A DNA stretch of 20,552 nucleotides from JABDBK01 sp964453575. Its GTDB lineage: Bacteria > Pseudomonadota > Gammaproteobacteria > DSM-16500. A program made the translations under genes and the position numbers. Positions 14,077-20,552 of this stretch are shown here, one piece after another; position 1 is the first letter of the stretch; every line of letters starts with the position of its first letter. A model generated the notes under the pieces. The model searched no databases. It had not been told where the DNA came from and worked only from the letters and a program-made list of their open reading frames with translations. Location of the stretch: the NCBI GenBank assembly GCA_964453575.1, contig CAYVRW010000039.1:1-20552 (forward strand), read 5' to 3'.

Positions 14077-15621
14077 TTAAGACAAAGTGATTAATGCTTC
14101 CCCAGTCATTTCTTTGGGCTTTGGCAGACCCATTAAATAAAGCATAGTTGGCGCAATGTCTGATAAAATGCCTTGTTTTTTTGCAATAGTTGCTGGGCGT
14201 CCTATATAAATAAAGGGGACAAGCTCACTGGTATGCGCGGTATGAGGTTGTTTTGTCTTTTGGTCGAACATGTATTCAGCATTACCATGGTCTGCCGTGA
14301 TAATGGCTTCTCCGCCCACAGATTGTAATGCTTTGATGATTTTTTCCAGGCAAGTATCTATGGTTTCGATGGCTTTGATGGTGGCCGGCATATTACCGGT
14401 ATGTCCTAACATATCAGGATTTGCAAAATTACAAATAATGACATCATAGCGTTCACTTTGAATAGCGTGCACGAATTGATCGGTGATCTCGGGCGCACTC
14501 ATTTCAGGTTGTAGATCATAAGTTGCGACTTTGGGCGATGAAATAAGTACTCTATCTTCATTAGGATAAGGTTCTTCTACGCCGCCATTAAAAAAGAAAG
14601 TCACGTGAGCGTATTTTTCAGTTTCTGCAATGCGCAATTGTTTGAAATCTTGCTTGCTTAAGTATTCGCCCAACATATTTTGTAAAGACTCAGGTGAAAA
14701 GGCGATTGGCACTGGAAATGTTTTATCGTATTCTGCCAGTGACACAAAATTCACTTTAGGCCATGTCTGCCTTTGAAAGCCTTTAAAATTAGGATCAATT
14801 AAAGCCTGGGTTATTTCACGTGCACGGTCCGCGCGGAAATTCATGAAAATAACGGTATCACCGTCATTGATGGTAATAGGCATTTCATCATTTGCATGTA
14901 TGCTGCTTGCTTTTACAAACTCATCGGTTTCATTTCTAGCATAAGCAAGCTGCAATGCATCCAGTGCTGTTTCCGCGTGATATTCAGCCTGACCTTCAGT
15001 AAGCAAATCATAGGTTTTTGCGATACGTTCCCAGCGTTTATCTCTATCCATGGCGTAATAACGTCCAATGATAGATGCAATGTTTCCGCATGGATATTTT
15101 TTAAATTGTTCTTCCAATGCCTTCAAGGAAGACTCTGCACTTTTCGGCGGTGTATCACGTCCATCGAGAAAAGCATGCACATAAACCTGTTTTGCCTGAT
15201 GTTTAGCAGCAAGTTCAATTAAAGCGTAAATGTGGTTTTCATGACTATGGACACCGCCTGGTGAAAGCAGTCCCATGATATGAATAGCTTTATTTGATGA
15301 CACGGCTTGGTCAATGGCTACAGTTAGCACAGGATTAGCAAAAAAAGTTTTATCGGCAATGGCTGTATCAATACGTGTCAAGTCCTGTTGAATAACTCGC
15401 CCTGCACCCATATTCAAGTGTCCTACCTCAGAATTTCCCATCTGACCATCAGGAAGCCCAACGCAATGACCGCTGCCGGAAATTAAGCTGTGCGGATAAT
15501 GCTGCCAAAGAGTGTCCCAAAAAGGCTTTTTGGCTTGGGCAATGGCATTTGCATCACGTTCTGCGCGATATCCCCAACCATCTAAAATAATTAAGGCAAG
15601 CGGGCGAGGTCTATGGGTCAT
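14077..15621 (-). CDS. gpmI: 2,3-bisphosphoglycerate-independent phosphoglycerate mutase
   Basis: Manganese-dependent glycolytic/gluconeogenic enzyme interconverting 3- and 2-phosphoglycerate via a phosphoserine. 514 aa, full length. Metal and active-site motifs: D14 (LIILDGWG), phosphorylated S64 in GQMGNSEVGH, HAFLDGRDTPP, YYAMDRDKRWER, MNFRADRAREI, FFFNGGVEEP, ITADHGNAE and HTSELVPF. The upstream Shine-Dalgarno is weak (AGAGATA). A good promoter lies 37 nt upstream, divergent from mlaA. Confidence 0.97.
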   Translation of the reverse strand: MTHRPRPLALIILDGWGYRAERDANAIAQAKKPFWDTLWQHYPHSLISGSGHCVGLPDGQMGNSEVGHLNMGAGRVIQQDLTRIDTAIADKTFFANPVLTVAIDQAVSSNKAIHIMGLLSPGGVHSHENHIYALIELAAKHQAKQVYVHAFLDGRDTPPKSAESSLKALEEQFKKYPCGNIASIIGRYYAMDRDKRWERIAKTYDLLTEGQAEYHAETALDALQLAYARNETDEFVKASSIHANDEMPITINDGDTVIFMNFRADRAREITQALIDPNFKGFQRQTWPKVNFVSLAEYDKTFPVPIAFSPESLQNMLGEYLSKQDFKQLRIAETEKYAHVTFFFNGGVEEPYPNEDRVLISSPKVATYDLQPEMSAPEITDQFVHAIQSERYDVIICNFANPDMLGHTGNMPATIKAIETIDTCLEKIIKALQSVGGEAIITADHGNAEYMFDQKTKQPHTAHTSELVPFIYIGRPATIAKKQGILSDIAPTMLYLMGLPKPKEMTGEALITLS

Positions 15622-15657
15622 AATAATTATCTCTAATGATGCTTAAAGTAGCGGCAC

Positions 15658-15686
15658 ATTATATGAAAATCCTTATAAGACTTCAA
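15658..15686 (-). promoter_or_regulatory. Promoter of gpmI
   Basis: On the minus strand TTGAAG (15686-15681), exactly 17 bp, then TATAAT (15663-15658), giving a leader of about 30 nt to the gpmI ATG. On the plus strand TTCAAA (15682-15687), 17 bp and TAAACT (15705-15710) could serve mlaA, so the two promoters would share the -35 region back to back; that second one is weak. Confidence 0.65.
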
Positions 15687-15736
15687 ATCCGCCTTAGGTA
15701 AAGTTAAACTAGAGAGGTTTTTAACGGGATCGCAAT

Positions 15737-16483
15737 ATGAAAAGAATCAATAAATTAAGAATAATAAGTCTGATACTTGCACTGTTATTCATTCGTAACG
15801 CATTTGCTGATGATATCCCAGCTACCATCAAAGACCCTTATGAAACCTTTAATCGTCCTATGTTTGTGTTCAATGACTGGATGGATCGATTAATTTTTAA
15901 ACCTATTGCCACACTTTATCTCAAAATAACACCTAAACCTTTAGCTAAAGGTTTCAGTAATGCATTTGGCAATATAGATACTATTCCTACGGTTTTGAAT
16001 GATGTCTTGCAGGGTAATTTTTATCAAGCAGTCAATGATTCATGGCGTTTTGGTATTAATACCACTTTAGGATTAGCGGGTTTTATTGATGTGGCATCAC
16101 TCATGGGGCTGGAGCCTAATAATAGACAAGATTTTGGTTTGACTTTAGCGCAATGGGGCTGGGTAAACTCGAATTATTTAGTGCTGCCTATTTTAGGGCC
16201 TGGTACAGTACGCGACCAATTGGCTATTTATCCCAATTATTATTTAAGTATTTATCCTTATATTGAGCCAGATGCGGTTGAATACGGCTTACTTGCCGGC
16301 AGTTTGATAGTAAAACGCGCAGAAATATTGCGTTATCAAAATGTATTTGAACAAGCGGCATTAGATAAATATACTTTCGTGCGAGATGCTTATCTGCAAA
16401 GACGTGCCTATTTAATAGAACGTAATAAGCAACTGGGTAATCCCTATCTTGAAAAAAATAATAATTTAGTAAGTGAAAAATAA
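15737..16483 (+). CDS. mlaA: MlaA (VacJ) family phospholipid-transport outer-membrane component
   Basis: Outer-membrane component of the Mla system, which removes misplaced phospholipids from the outer leaflet. 248 aa. Family blocks: DPYETFNRPMFVFND, a VLNDVLQGNFYQA amphipathic region, RFGINTTLGLAGFIDVAS, QDFGLTLAQWG and the conserved YLVLPILGPGTVRD. The signal peptide (MKRINKLRIISLILALLFIRNAFA) lacks the lipobox cysteine found in E. coli MlaA; the sequence reads NAFADD, a signal peptidase I site. Either the protein is not a lipoprotein here, or the start is misassigned (no upstream alternative is visible). Its stop is directly followed by the trmL ATG. Confidence 0.93.
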   Translation: MKRINKLRIISLILALLFIRNAFADDIPATIKDPYETFNRPMFVFNDWMDRLIFKPIATLYLKITPKPLAKGFSNAFGNIDTIPTVLNDVLQGNFYQAVNDSWRFGINTTLGLAGFIDVASLMGLEPNNRQDFGLTLAQWGWVNSNYLVLPILGPGTVRDQLAIYPNYYLSIYPYIEPDAVEYGLLAGSLIVKRAEILRYQNVFEQAALDKYTFVRDAYLQRRAYLIERNKQLGNPYLEKNNNLVSEK

Positions 16484-16954
16484 ATGATTCAAGTCGCTTT
16501 ATATGAACCTGAAATTCCACCGAATACTGGAAATATTATTCGCTTATGTGCAAACACTGGCGCGACTTTGCATCTTATTCATCCATTAGGCTTTATGCCG
16601 GACGATAAACAATTAAAAAGAGCAGGATTGGATTATCATGAATGGGCAAGAGTCCATCATCATGACAATTATCAGCGTTTTCTTGAACAAGCCCAGCCTA
16701 AACGCTTATTTGCATGTTCTACTCACGGAACAAATATTTATTCAGAGGTAAAATATGAGCCAGGTGATGTGTTACTTTTTGGACCAGAATCAAGAGGGCT
16801 GCCAAAAGAGTTACTAAATTCATTGACTAAACAATCCATTATACGTATTCCTATGCTCGCGGAATCACGTAGTTTGAATCTTTCGAATGCAGTGGCGGTG
16901 ATTCTTTATGAAGCATTAAGGCAAATAGGCTTTAATGTGCTAAGCTTAAAATAA
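16484..16954 (+). CDS. trmL: tRNA (cytidine/uridine(34)-2'-O)-methyltransferase
   Basis: SPOUT-fold methyltransferase modifying the wobble ribose of tRNA-Leu. 156 aa, matching TrmL. Motifs: ALYEPEIPPNTGNIIRLCANTG at the N-terminus, then the knot motifs LLFGPESRGLP and IRIPMLAESRSLNLSNAVAVILYEALRQ. There is no gap to mlaA (TAA then ATG), so the two are cotranscribed and probably coupled. The next gene starts 33 nt downstream. Confidence 0.95.
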   Translation: MIQVALYEPEIPPNTGNIIRLCANTGATLHLIHPLGFMPDDKQLKRAGLDYHEWARVHHHDNYQRFLEQAQPKRLFACSTHGTNIYSEVKYEPGDVLLFGPESRGLPKELLNSLTKQSIIRIPMLAESRSLNLSNAVAVILYEALRQIGFNVLSLK

Positions 16955-16987
16955 CGTATCTAAAATACCTAGTTAAAGGCATTGATT

Positions 16988-17188
16988 ATGTCAGCTGCAA
17001 CTGTTTATTTAGTGAAGAATAAAATACATGCATTAGCAAGTCAGGTTTATATTTTAGCAACCGGTTTGCAAAATGCAGCACCTGGAACACCTGGTAAATC
17101 GATACAATATTTGCTGGAGTCTGCAACTTTTTTAGAGCAATGCAGTGAAAAGATGGAAAGTTTATTGCCAGAAAATGAGCAAAAGTAG
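16988..17188 (+). CDS. Small helical protein upstream of icmQ; candidate IcmR functional homologue (FIR)
   Basis: 66 aa from the ATG at 16988, with AAAGG at 16975-16979; a TTG two codons upstream is less likely. Two predicted helices (VYLVKNKIHALASQVYILATGLQNA and IQYLLESATFLEQCSEKMESLL) are separated by a PGTPGK turn. No family is recognised by sequence. In Legionella and Coxiella the gene just upstream of icmQ encodes IcmR or an unrelated-looking functional homologue (FIR) that binds IcmQ through a short helical region and keeps it soluble. Position, size, helical content and the 13-nt gap to icmQ fit that role. Assignment is by context, not similarity. Confidence 0.65.
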   Translation: MSAATVYLVKNKIHALASQVYILATGLQNAAPGTPGKSIQYLLESATFLEQCSEKMESLLPENEQK

Positions 17189-17201
17189 AGAGTTATAAAT
17201 T

Positions 17202-17762
17202 ATGGTCGTAAACGACGAAGAAAACGCGCAACAAGCTAAATTGCTTGCACTTGTTCGTGAAGCCATCGAACATGATGATGCGCTACGCGTAAAATTTGAA
17301 ATAGGTGATAAGTTTCGGTTTGTACGTGAACGTTTAAATGAGATAGTAACTTATTTAGAATCAAGCCAAGCAGTTTCTGCAGTAAAAGCGGATGTTCAAT
17401 TGAGTCTACAAGAAAATGAAGTCATGGTGTATGTTTATATATTCAATGCCAAAGGGGTAGTGTTGCGTAATTGGATAAATATGCTCAGTCCTAAAGTGTT
17501 TTACGAATACAGCGTGAATAGACCTATTTATTCAGAGGCCAATGCAATTGAAGCTATGTTGCGCACCAAAAAAGATAAACCTCAGCATGCCTATCTTGCT
17601 GTCGCTGTGAAAAAAGCAGATATTTTGCAGTCCATCGATGAAACTTCTCTTGTTAAAGTCAAAGAAGGTTCTTTGAAGTTAGAAAGGTTAATCAGTTTTT
17701 TTCATAACGGAAATGAATATACCTTGAGTTCTGAAGGGCAGCTAGTTAAAAAAAATAATTAA
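17202..17762 (+). CDS. icmQ: IcmQ, Dot/Icm type IVB secretion protein
   Basis: 186 aa, close to the roughly 190 aa of Legionella IcmQ. The N-terminal helical segment (LLALVREAIEHDDALRVKFEIGDKF…RERLNEIV, about 13-52) corresponds to the part that binds IcmR and membranes. The C-terminal part, about 68-186, matches the IcmQ pattern as I remember it: V-x-VYIFNAKG, W-x-x-x-L, the signature RPIYSEANAIEAMLRTKKDK, HAYLAVAV…ADIL, then LKLERLISFFHNGNEY and a final GQLVKK. In Legionella this domain has an ADP-ribosyltransferase-like fold that binds NAD+. Here icmQ follows trmL and a putative FIR gene and is not followed by icmP/icmO. Identity rests on motif recall. Confidence 0.82.
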   Translation: MVVNDEENAQQAKLLALVREAIEHDDALRVKFEIGDKFRFVRERLNEIVTYLESSQAVSAVKADVQLSLQENEVMVYVYIFNAKGVVLRNWINMLSPKVFYEYSVNRPIYSEANAIEAMLRTKKDKPQHAYLAVAVKKADILQSIDETSLVKVKEGSLKLERLISFFHNGNEYTLSSEGQLVKKNN

Positions 17763-17773
17763 CGTGAATTCGA

Positions 17774-18571
17774 TTACCTTCGCCTCGACCCCGAAGGTTG
17801 ATCCAATCGTTTTTCAATATACTTCTCAATTTCTTCCTTGGGATCACTCGATTTATTCTCAAACATAGAACCTTTCGTCTGGAGAGAGGTTTTTGCATGT
17901 AACGCGTCTAGTGTCTCCATGATAGGAGAATTTATATCTTTTATACCTAACCAGCTTTTAAATTTTTTAAAAGTATCCGATTGAAATCGCAGTTGCGTGG
18001 TTTGTCCCTGCACTACAGGTTTAGAAAAATCGACCGAAGTCATTTGAATTTCTTGTTTGACAATATCTTCTTGTCTAACGACTTGCTGTTGTTGATTTTC
18101 CTGTAGATTACGTGTCTGTTCTTGTTGTTTAACATCGCGTTCTGCTACATTATCCTTAGGGTGATCAGCTCTGCCTTGATTTAAAAAGCTCTGAATTTGT
18201 TTAGTTTCAATATAAGTACGATGTTTTAGTTCAGCCTTCTGCTTGAGATCTTTTTCTTCCGTTTTGACAATGTTTTTTTCAGCCTGCTTCTTGGCTTCTT
18301 TAATATAAAGTTCTTTTAATTCTTTAAGCTGAGTATATTTTTTTTGATCAATCTGAGCTTTTTCTTTTGCTCCAATTCTACCTTCGGTGCTCGCAGTAGA
18401 ATGGTCTTCATCAGGGGGGCTCGTGGATTGTTTTCGTTCCATTGCGCGACAGCTAGCACAGACAGTACCATAGACGGTGCCTTGTTTGCCGGTAATTTGG
18501 AGAAAAGCAACAATCGGCTTTTCTATTCCGCAGATGGAACATATGCGTTTAATTTGTGGTTGATTGGCCAT
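17774..18571 (-). CDS. Zinc-finger, charged-helix orphan protein beside icmQ
   Basis: 265 aa, family not recognised. The N-terminus has a four-cysteine zinc site, C11-x2-C14 … C38-x2-C41 (CSICGIEKP…VCASCR). Residues about 55-170 are extremely charged and Gln-rich (KYTQLKELKELYIKEAKKQAEK, QQEQTRNLQENQQQQ) and probably form long helices or disordered stretches. Residues about 195-240 are more ordered (FKKFKSWLGIKDINSPIMETLDALHA). The tail is basic (SGSRRR). There is no signal peptide or membrane segment. It converges on icmQ with an 11-bp gap. A secreted effector or Dot/Icm accessory protein is possible, but only context supports it. Its upstream region carries three copies of a TAATGAT motif. 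Confidence 0.75.
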   Translation of the reverse strand: MANQPQIKRICSICGIEKPIVAFLQITGKQGTVYGTVCASCRAMERKQSTSPPDEDHSTASTEGRIGAKEKAQIDQKKYTQLKELKELYIKEAKKQAEKNIVKTEEKDLKQKAELKHRTYIETKQIQSFLNQGRADHPKDNVAERDVKQQEQTRNLQENQQQQVVRQEDIVKQEIQMTSVDFSKPVVQGQTTQLRFQSDTFKKFKSWLGIKDINSPIMETLDALHAKTSLQTKGSMFENKSSDPKEEIEKYIEKRLDQPSGSRRR

Positions 18572-18579
18572 AATTTAGT

Positions 18580-18630
18580 CTAATGATAGGTTAATAGATA
18601 AATCATTAGGGATAATGATAGGGTAGTATA
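18580..18630 (-). promoter_or_regulatory. Promoter region of the zinc-finger orphan with repeated TAATGAT motif
   Basis: On the minus strand TATACT (18630-18625) is a -10 candidate about 54 nt upstream of the ATG. Downstream of it, TAATGATAGG occurs at 18581-18590 and 18613-18622 in the same orientation, 32 bp apart, and the inverse (ATCATTAG, 18602-18609) lies between. This places three copies of one motif inside the predicted leader, suggesting an operator. Confidence 0.4.
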
Positions 18631-18662
18631 CTCGAAAATATTTATTTTTTATACAGAAAAGC

Positions 18663-18764
18663 ATGATAAACCATTTTTATTGGGAAGTTATTGACGAAGC
18701 GCTTGCTGGGAAGGATAGTTTAGAGTATCCTCAACACGTTGATTATATTACCTTTACAGATTGA
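18663..18764 (+). CDS. Possible 33-aa small protein
   Basis: A 34-codon frame from ATG 18663 to TGA 18762-18764 in the spacer before hfq. It encodes a protein-like, acidic peptide (…HFYWEVIDEALAGKDSLEYP…) with sensible codon use and no hydrophobic segment. The ribosome binding site is weak (AGAAAAGC). It could be a genuine small protein, the remnant of a longer gene, or chance. The rest of 18572-18803 contains only the orphan's promoter region and the hfq leader. Confidence 0.35.
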   Translation: MINHFYWEVIDEALAGKDSLEYPQHVDYITFTD

Positions 18765-18818
18765 GCCGCAAATGATGTTTGTGGAATTTAATAATGAAAT
18801 AAAATGGAGAATAAAAAT

Positions 18819-19115
18819 ATGACAAAAGGGCCCTCATTACAAGATCCTTTCTTAAATACGTTACGTAAAGAAAAGATTCCTGTGTCAATTTATTTAGTGA
18901 ACGGTATAAAACTACAAGGATTGGTAGAGTCGTTTGATCAATTTGTAGTGTTATTAAAGAATACAGTGAGCCAAATGGTATATAAACATGCTATTTCAAC
19001 TGTAGTCCCGTCACGGAATGTAGCCTCCCCGCTAGATTATAGTAATAATAATCTTAGTCATGCGAATGGCAATAATAACAACAATGGACATCATGCACCT
19101 AAAGAAAAAGAATAG
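18819..19115 (+). CDS. hfq: RNA chaperone Hfq
   Basis: Sm-like hexameric RNA chaperone that pairs small RNAs with mRNAs. 98 aa from the ATG at 18819, which gives the canonical start MTKGPSLQDPFLNTLRKEK with GGAGA 8 nt upstream; an in-frame ATG at 18804 overlaps that ribosome binding site. Sm1 (VSIYLVNGIKLQGLVESFDQFVVLLKN) and Sm2 (VYKHAISTVVPSR) are intact. The disordered tail is Asn/His-rich (NNNLSHANGNNNNNGHH) and ends in a charged KEKE patch. It forms an operon with hflX, 11 nt downstream. miaA, its usual upstream neighbour, is about 11.5 kb to the left. Confidence 0.97.
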   Translation: MTKGPSLQDPFLNTLRKEKIPVSIYLVNGIKLQGLVESFDQFVVLLKNTVSQMVYKHAISTVVPSRNVASPLDYSNNNLSHANGNNNNNGHHAPKEKE

Positions 19116-19126
19116 AGGGTAGTGGT

Positions 19127-20377
19127 TTGATAGACCGCCCACAAGGTGGCGAGCGCGCTATTCTAGTGCATGTCCATTTTCCCGCAGGCAGTATGCAAGA
19201 AGACTTAACTGAGTTTAAGGATCTTGCTTTATCTGCTGGTGCAGATGTTATTGAAGTGGTTACAGGAGCTCGCAAAGTTCCTGAACCCAAATATTTTGTA
19301 GGTTCTGGTAAAGCCGATGAAATTCGTGCTGTGGTTTCGCAGCACAAAGCGGATATCGTAATTTTCAATCATGCTTTATCACCCGCTCAAGAACGCAACC
19401 TTGAAAAGTTATTTCAATGCCGTGTGCTCGACCGTACGGGATTAATTTTAGATATTTTTGCCCAACGTGCACGTAGTTTTGAAGGTAAATTACAGGTTGA
19501 ACTGGCCTTATTAAAGCATTTGTCCACACGTTTAGTGCGAGGTTGGACGCACTTAGAAAGACAGCGCGGCGGCATAGGCATGCGCGGCCCGGGCGAAACG
19601 CAGCTTGAAACAGACAGACGTTTAATTCGAAATCGCATCAAATTCATTACCGAACGGTTGACGCGCGTGCGCTCGCAACGTGAACAAGGCAGACGGGCAC
19701 GCCGTAAAGCCATTGTGCCAACGGTTGCTTTAGTGGGTTATACCAATGCAGGGAAATCAACCTTATTTAATAAAATCACCGGCGCTGATGCCTATGTTGC
19801 GAATCGTTTATTTGCAACCTTAGATCCCACCTTACGCAGTATCGAATTACCTGAATTGGGATCTGTGATTTTAGCAGATACTGTCGGATTTATACGTCAT
19901 TTACCTCACGATTTAGTCGATGCATTTTATGCAACACTGGAAGAAATTTGCGAAGCAGATTTGTTATTGCATGTTGTGGATGCCAGTGATGAACGCCGCT
20001 TAGAAAATATCAAACAAGTCGAAACGGTATTAGAAAGCATAGGTGCTCAACATGTACCTTCGTTATTGGTTTATAACAAAATCGACCTTTGTGAAAATTT
20101 GTTGCCAGGCATAGAAAGAAATGCTGAACATATCCTGCAGCGGGTATGGGTCTCAGCCCAGGAAGGTTTAGGCTTGACACAACTTTATACAGCCATAGTC
20201 GAACGTTTGGGTTCCAGCATTATCGAAAAAATGATGCGCTTGACGGCAAAAGATGCTCGTCTTCGGGCAAAATTATATCAATCCGGTGCGGTGATTTCAG
20301 AACAACTGCTTGACGATGGAAGTTGTGAAATTATCGTACGCATGCCGCGGGTTAAGCTTGAGAAGTTGTTTGATTGA
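19127..20377 (+). CDS. hflX: Ribosome-splitting GTPase HflX
   Basis: GTPase that binds the 50S subunit and splits stalled 70S ribosomes under stress. 416 aa. It starts at a TTG (19127), supported by GAGGG at 19115-19119 with 7-nt spacing and by the family-typical N-terminus MIDRPQGGERAILVHVHF. Domains: HflX N-terminal domain, a glycine-rich linker RGGIGMRGPGETQLETDRRLI, then the G domain with G1 GYTNAGKST, G3 DTVGFIRHLP and G4 NKIDL, and a short C-terminal domain. No hflK gene starts within the window. Confidence 0.96.
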   Translation: MIDRPQGGERAILVHVHFPAGSMQEDLTEFKDLALSAGADVIEVVTGARKVPEPKYFVGSGKADEIRAVVSQHKADIVIFNHALSPAQERNLEKLFQCRVLDRTGLILDIFAQRARSFEGKLQVELALLKHLSTRLVRGWTHLERQRGGIGMRGPGETQLETDRRLIRNRIKFITERLTRVRSQREQGRRARRKAIVPTVALVGYTNAGKSTLFNKITGADAYVANRLFATLDPTLRSIELPELGSVILADTVGFIRHLPHDLVDAFYATLEEICEADLLLHVVDASDERRLENIKQVETVLESIGAQHVPSLLVYNKIDLCENLLPGIERNAEHILQRVWVSAQEGLGLTQLYTAIVERLGSSIIEKMMRLTAKDARLRAKLYQSGAVISEQLLDDGSCEIIVRMPRVKLEKLFD

Positions 20378-20415
20378 TCATTTATTGACCTTTTTTTACA
20401 TACGTTTCACATACA

Positions 20416-20448
20416 TTTAATAATCTCTTAATAATTCCTCGCTATACT
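20416..20448 (+). promoter_or_regulatory. PmrA-like direct repeat and -10 box before the last gene
   Basis: Two copies of a nine-base element, TTTAATAAT (20416-20424) and CTTAATAAT (20427-20435), are separated by 2 bp, an 11-bp period. This fits the PmrA box of Legionella and Coxiella (cTTAATatT, 2 nt, cTTAATatT), matching both TTAAT cores exactly. A -10 TATACT follows at 20443-20448, 7 nt from the box, and no normal -35 is present, as expected of an activator-dependent promoter. Confidence 0.6.
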
Positions 20449-20513
20449 GCTCAGATTATTTATTCGACAATTTACTAATAAATGAATTTTATTAATCCAT
20501 CGAGGACTTGTAT

Positions 20514-20552
20514 ATGGCTTTGCACCAAGAATTTCAGCATCTAAATCTAAAA
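20514..20552 (+). CDS. 5' end of an unidentified gene, cut by the window edge
   Basis: Thirteen codons (MALHQEFQHLNLK) are visible from the ATG at 20514, with GAGGA 7 nt upstream. This is too little to name a product. It does not look like the HflK start expected after hflX in many gammaproteobacteria. Its promoter has a PmrA-like box, the type of control seen for many Dot/Icm components and effectors. The 5' leader from the -10 is about 60 nt. Confidence 0.6.
   Translation, partial: MALHQEFQHLNLK

Noticed and set aside
19414..19713. 99-aa minus-strand frame inside hflX
   Set aside because: Arg/Ser-rich antisense shadow of the hflX linker region.
20378..20410. Terminator after hflX
   Set aside because: A T-run is present (about 20392-20398), but no adequate stem precedes it.

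Overview
The window is a piece of chromosome from an AT-rich gammaproteobacterium, most likely an intracellular member of the Legionellales (Legionella/Coxiella/Aquicella-like). Three things point there. The housekeeping genes follow the gammaproteobacterial order orn / queG – nnr – tsaE – ami – mutL – miaA … hfq – hflX. A protein at 17202-17762 matches the Dot/Icm (type IVB secretion) protein IcmQ, with a small gene directly upstream where IcmQ's fast-evolving chaperone partner normally sits. A PmrA-type direct repeat precedes the last, truncated gene. No rRNA, tRNA, CRISPR array or insertion sequence was seen.

Layout. (1) 1-7302, housekeeping: orn converges on queG, and queG diverges from a tight operon terC – nnrD – tsaE – amidase – mutL – miaA whose genes overlap or nearly touch. 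(2) 7303-12430, accessory region: a holin-like membrane protein with a cysteine-packed tail, a hairpin, ridA, an orphan ending in a eukaryote-type CaaX prenylation box, a small membrane protein (DUF6632-like), an AAA_14/DUF4143 ATPase behind a triple repeat, an exported orphan, a short probably truncated secreted protein, and a RelE/HigB-type toxin with an XRE antitoxin. Two related stem-loops lie at 10588-10633 and 12379-12417. (3) 12432-15621, minus strand: ctpA and gpmI, without the envC gene often found between them. (4) 15737-17762, plus strand: mlaA – trmL – 66-aa candidate IcmR-like protein – icmQ, converging on a zinc-finger/charged-helix orphan (17774-18571). (5) 18819-20377: hfq – hflX, separated here from miaA by about 11.5 kb. 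The window ends at codon 13 of a gene with a PmrA-like box in its promoter.

Functionally the conserved genes cover RNA turnover and tRNA modification (orn, queG, tsaE, miaA, trmL), metabolite repair (nnrD, ridA), the cell envelope (amidase, ctpA, mlaA), mismatch repair (mutL), glycolysis (gpmI), and RNA/ribosome regulation (hfq, hflX). The most interesting signals concern the host interface: icmQ with a putative partner, a CaaX-box orphan, a polycysteine-tailed membrane protein, a zinc-finger orphan beside icmQ, and the PmrA-like promoter at the right edge. All family names come from motif recognition by eye; no database search was run.
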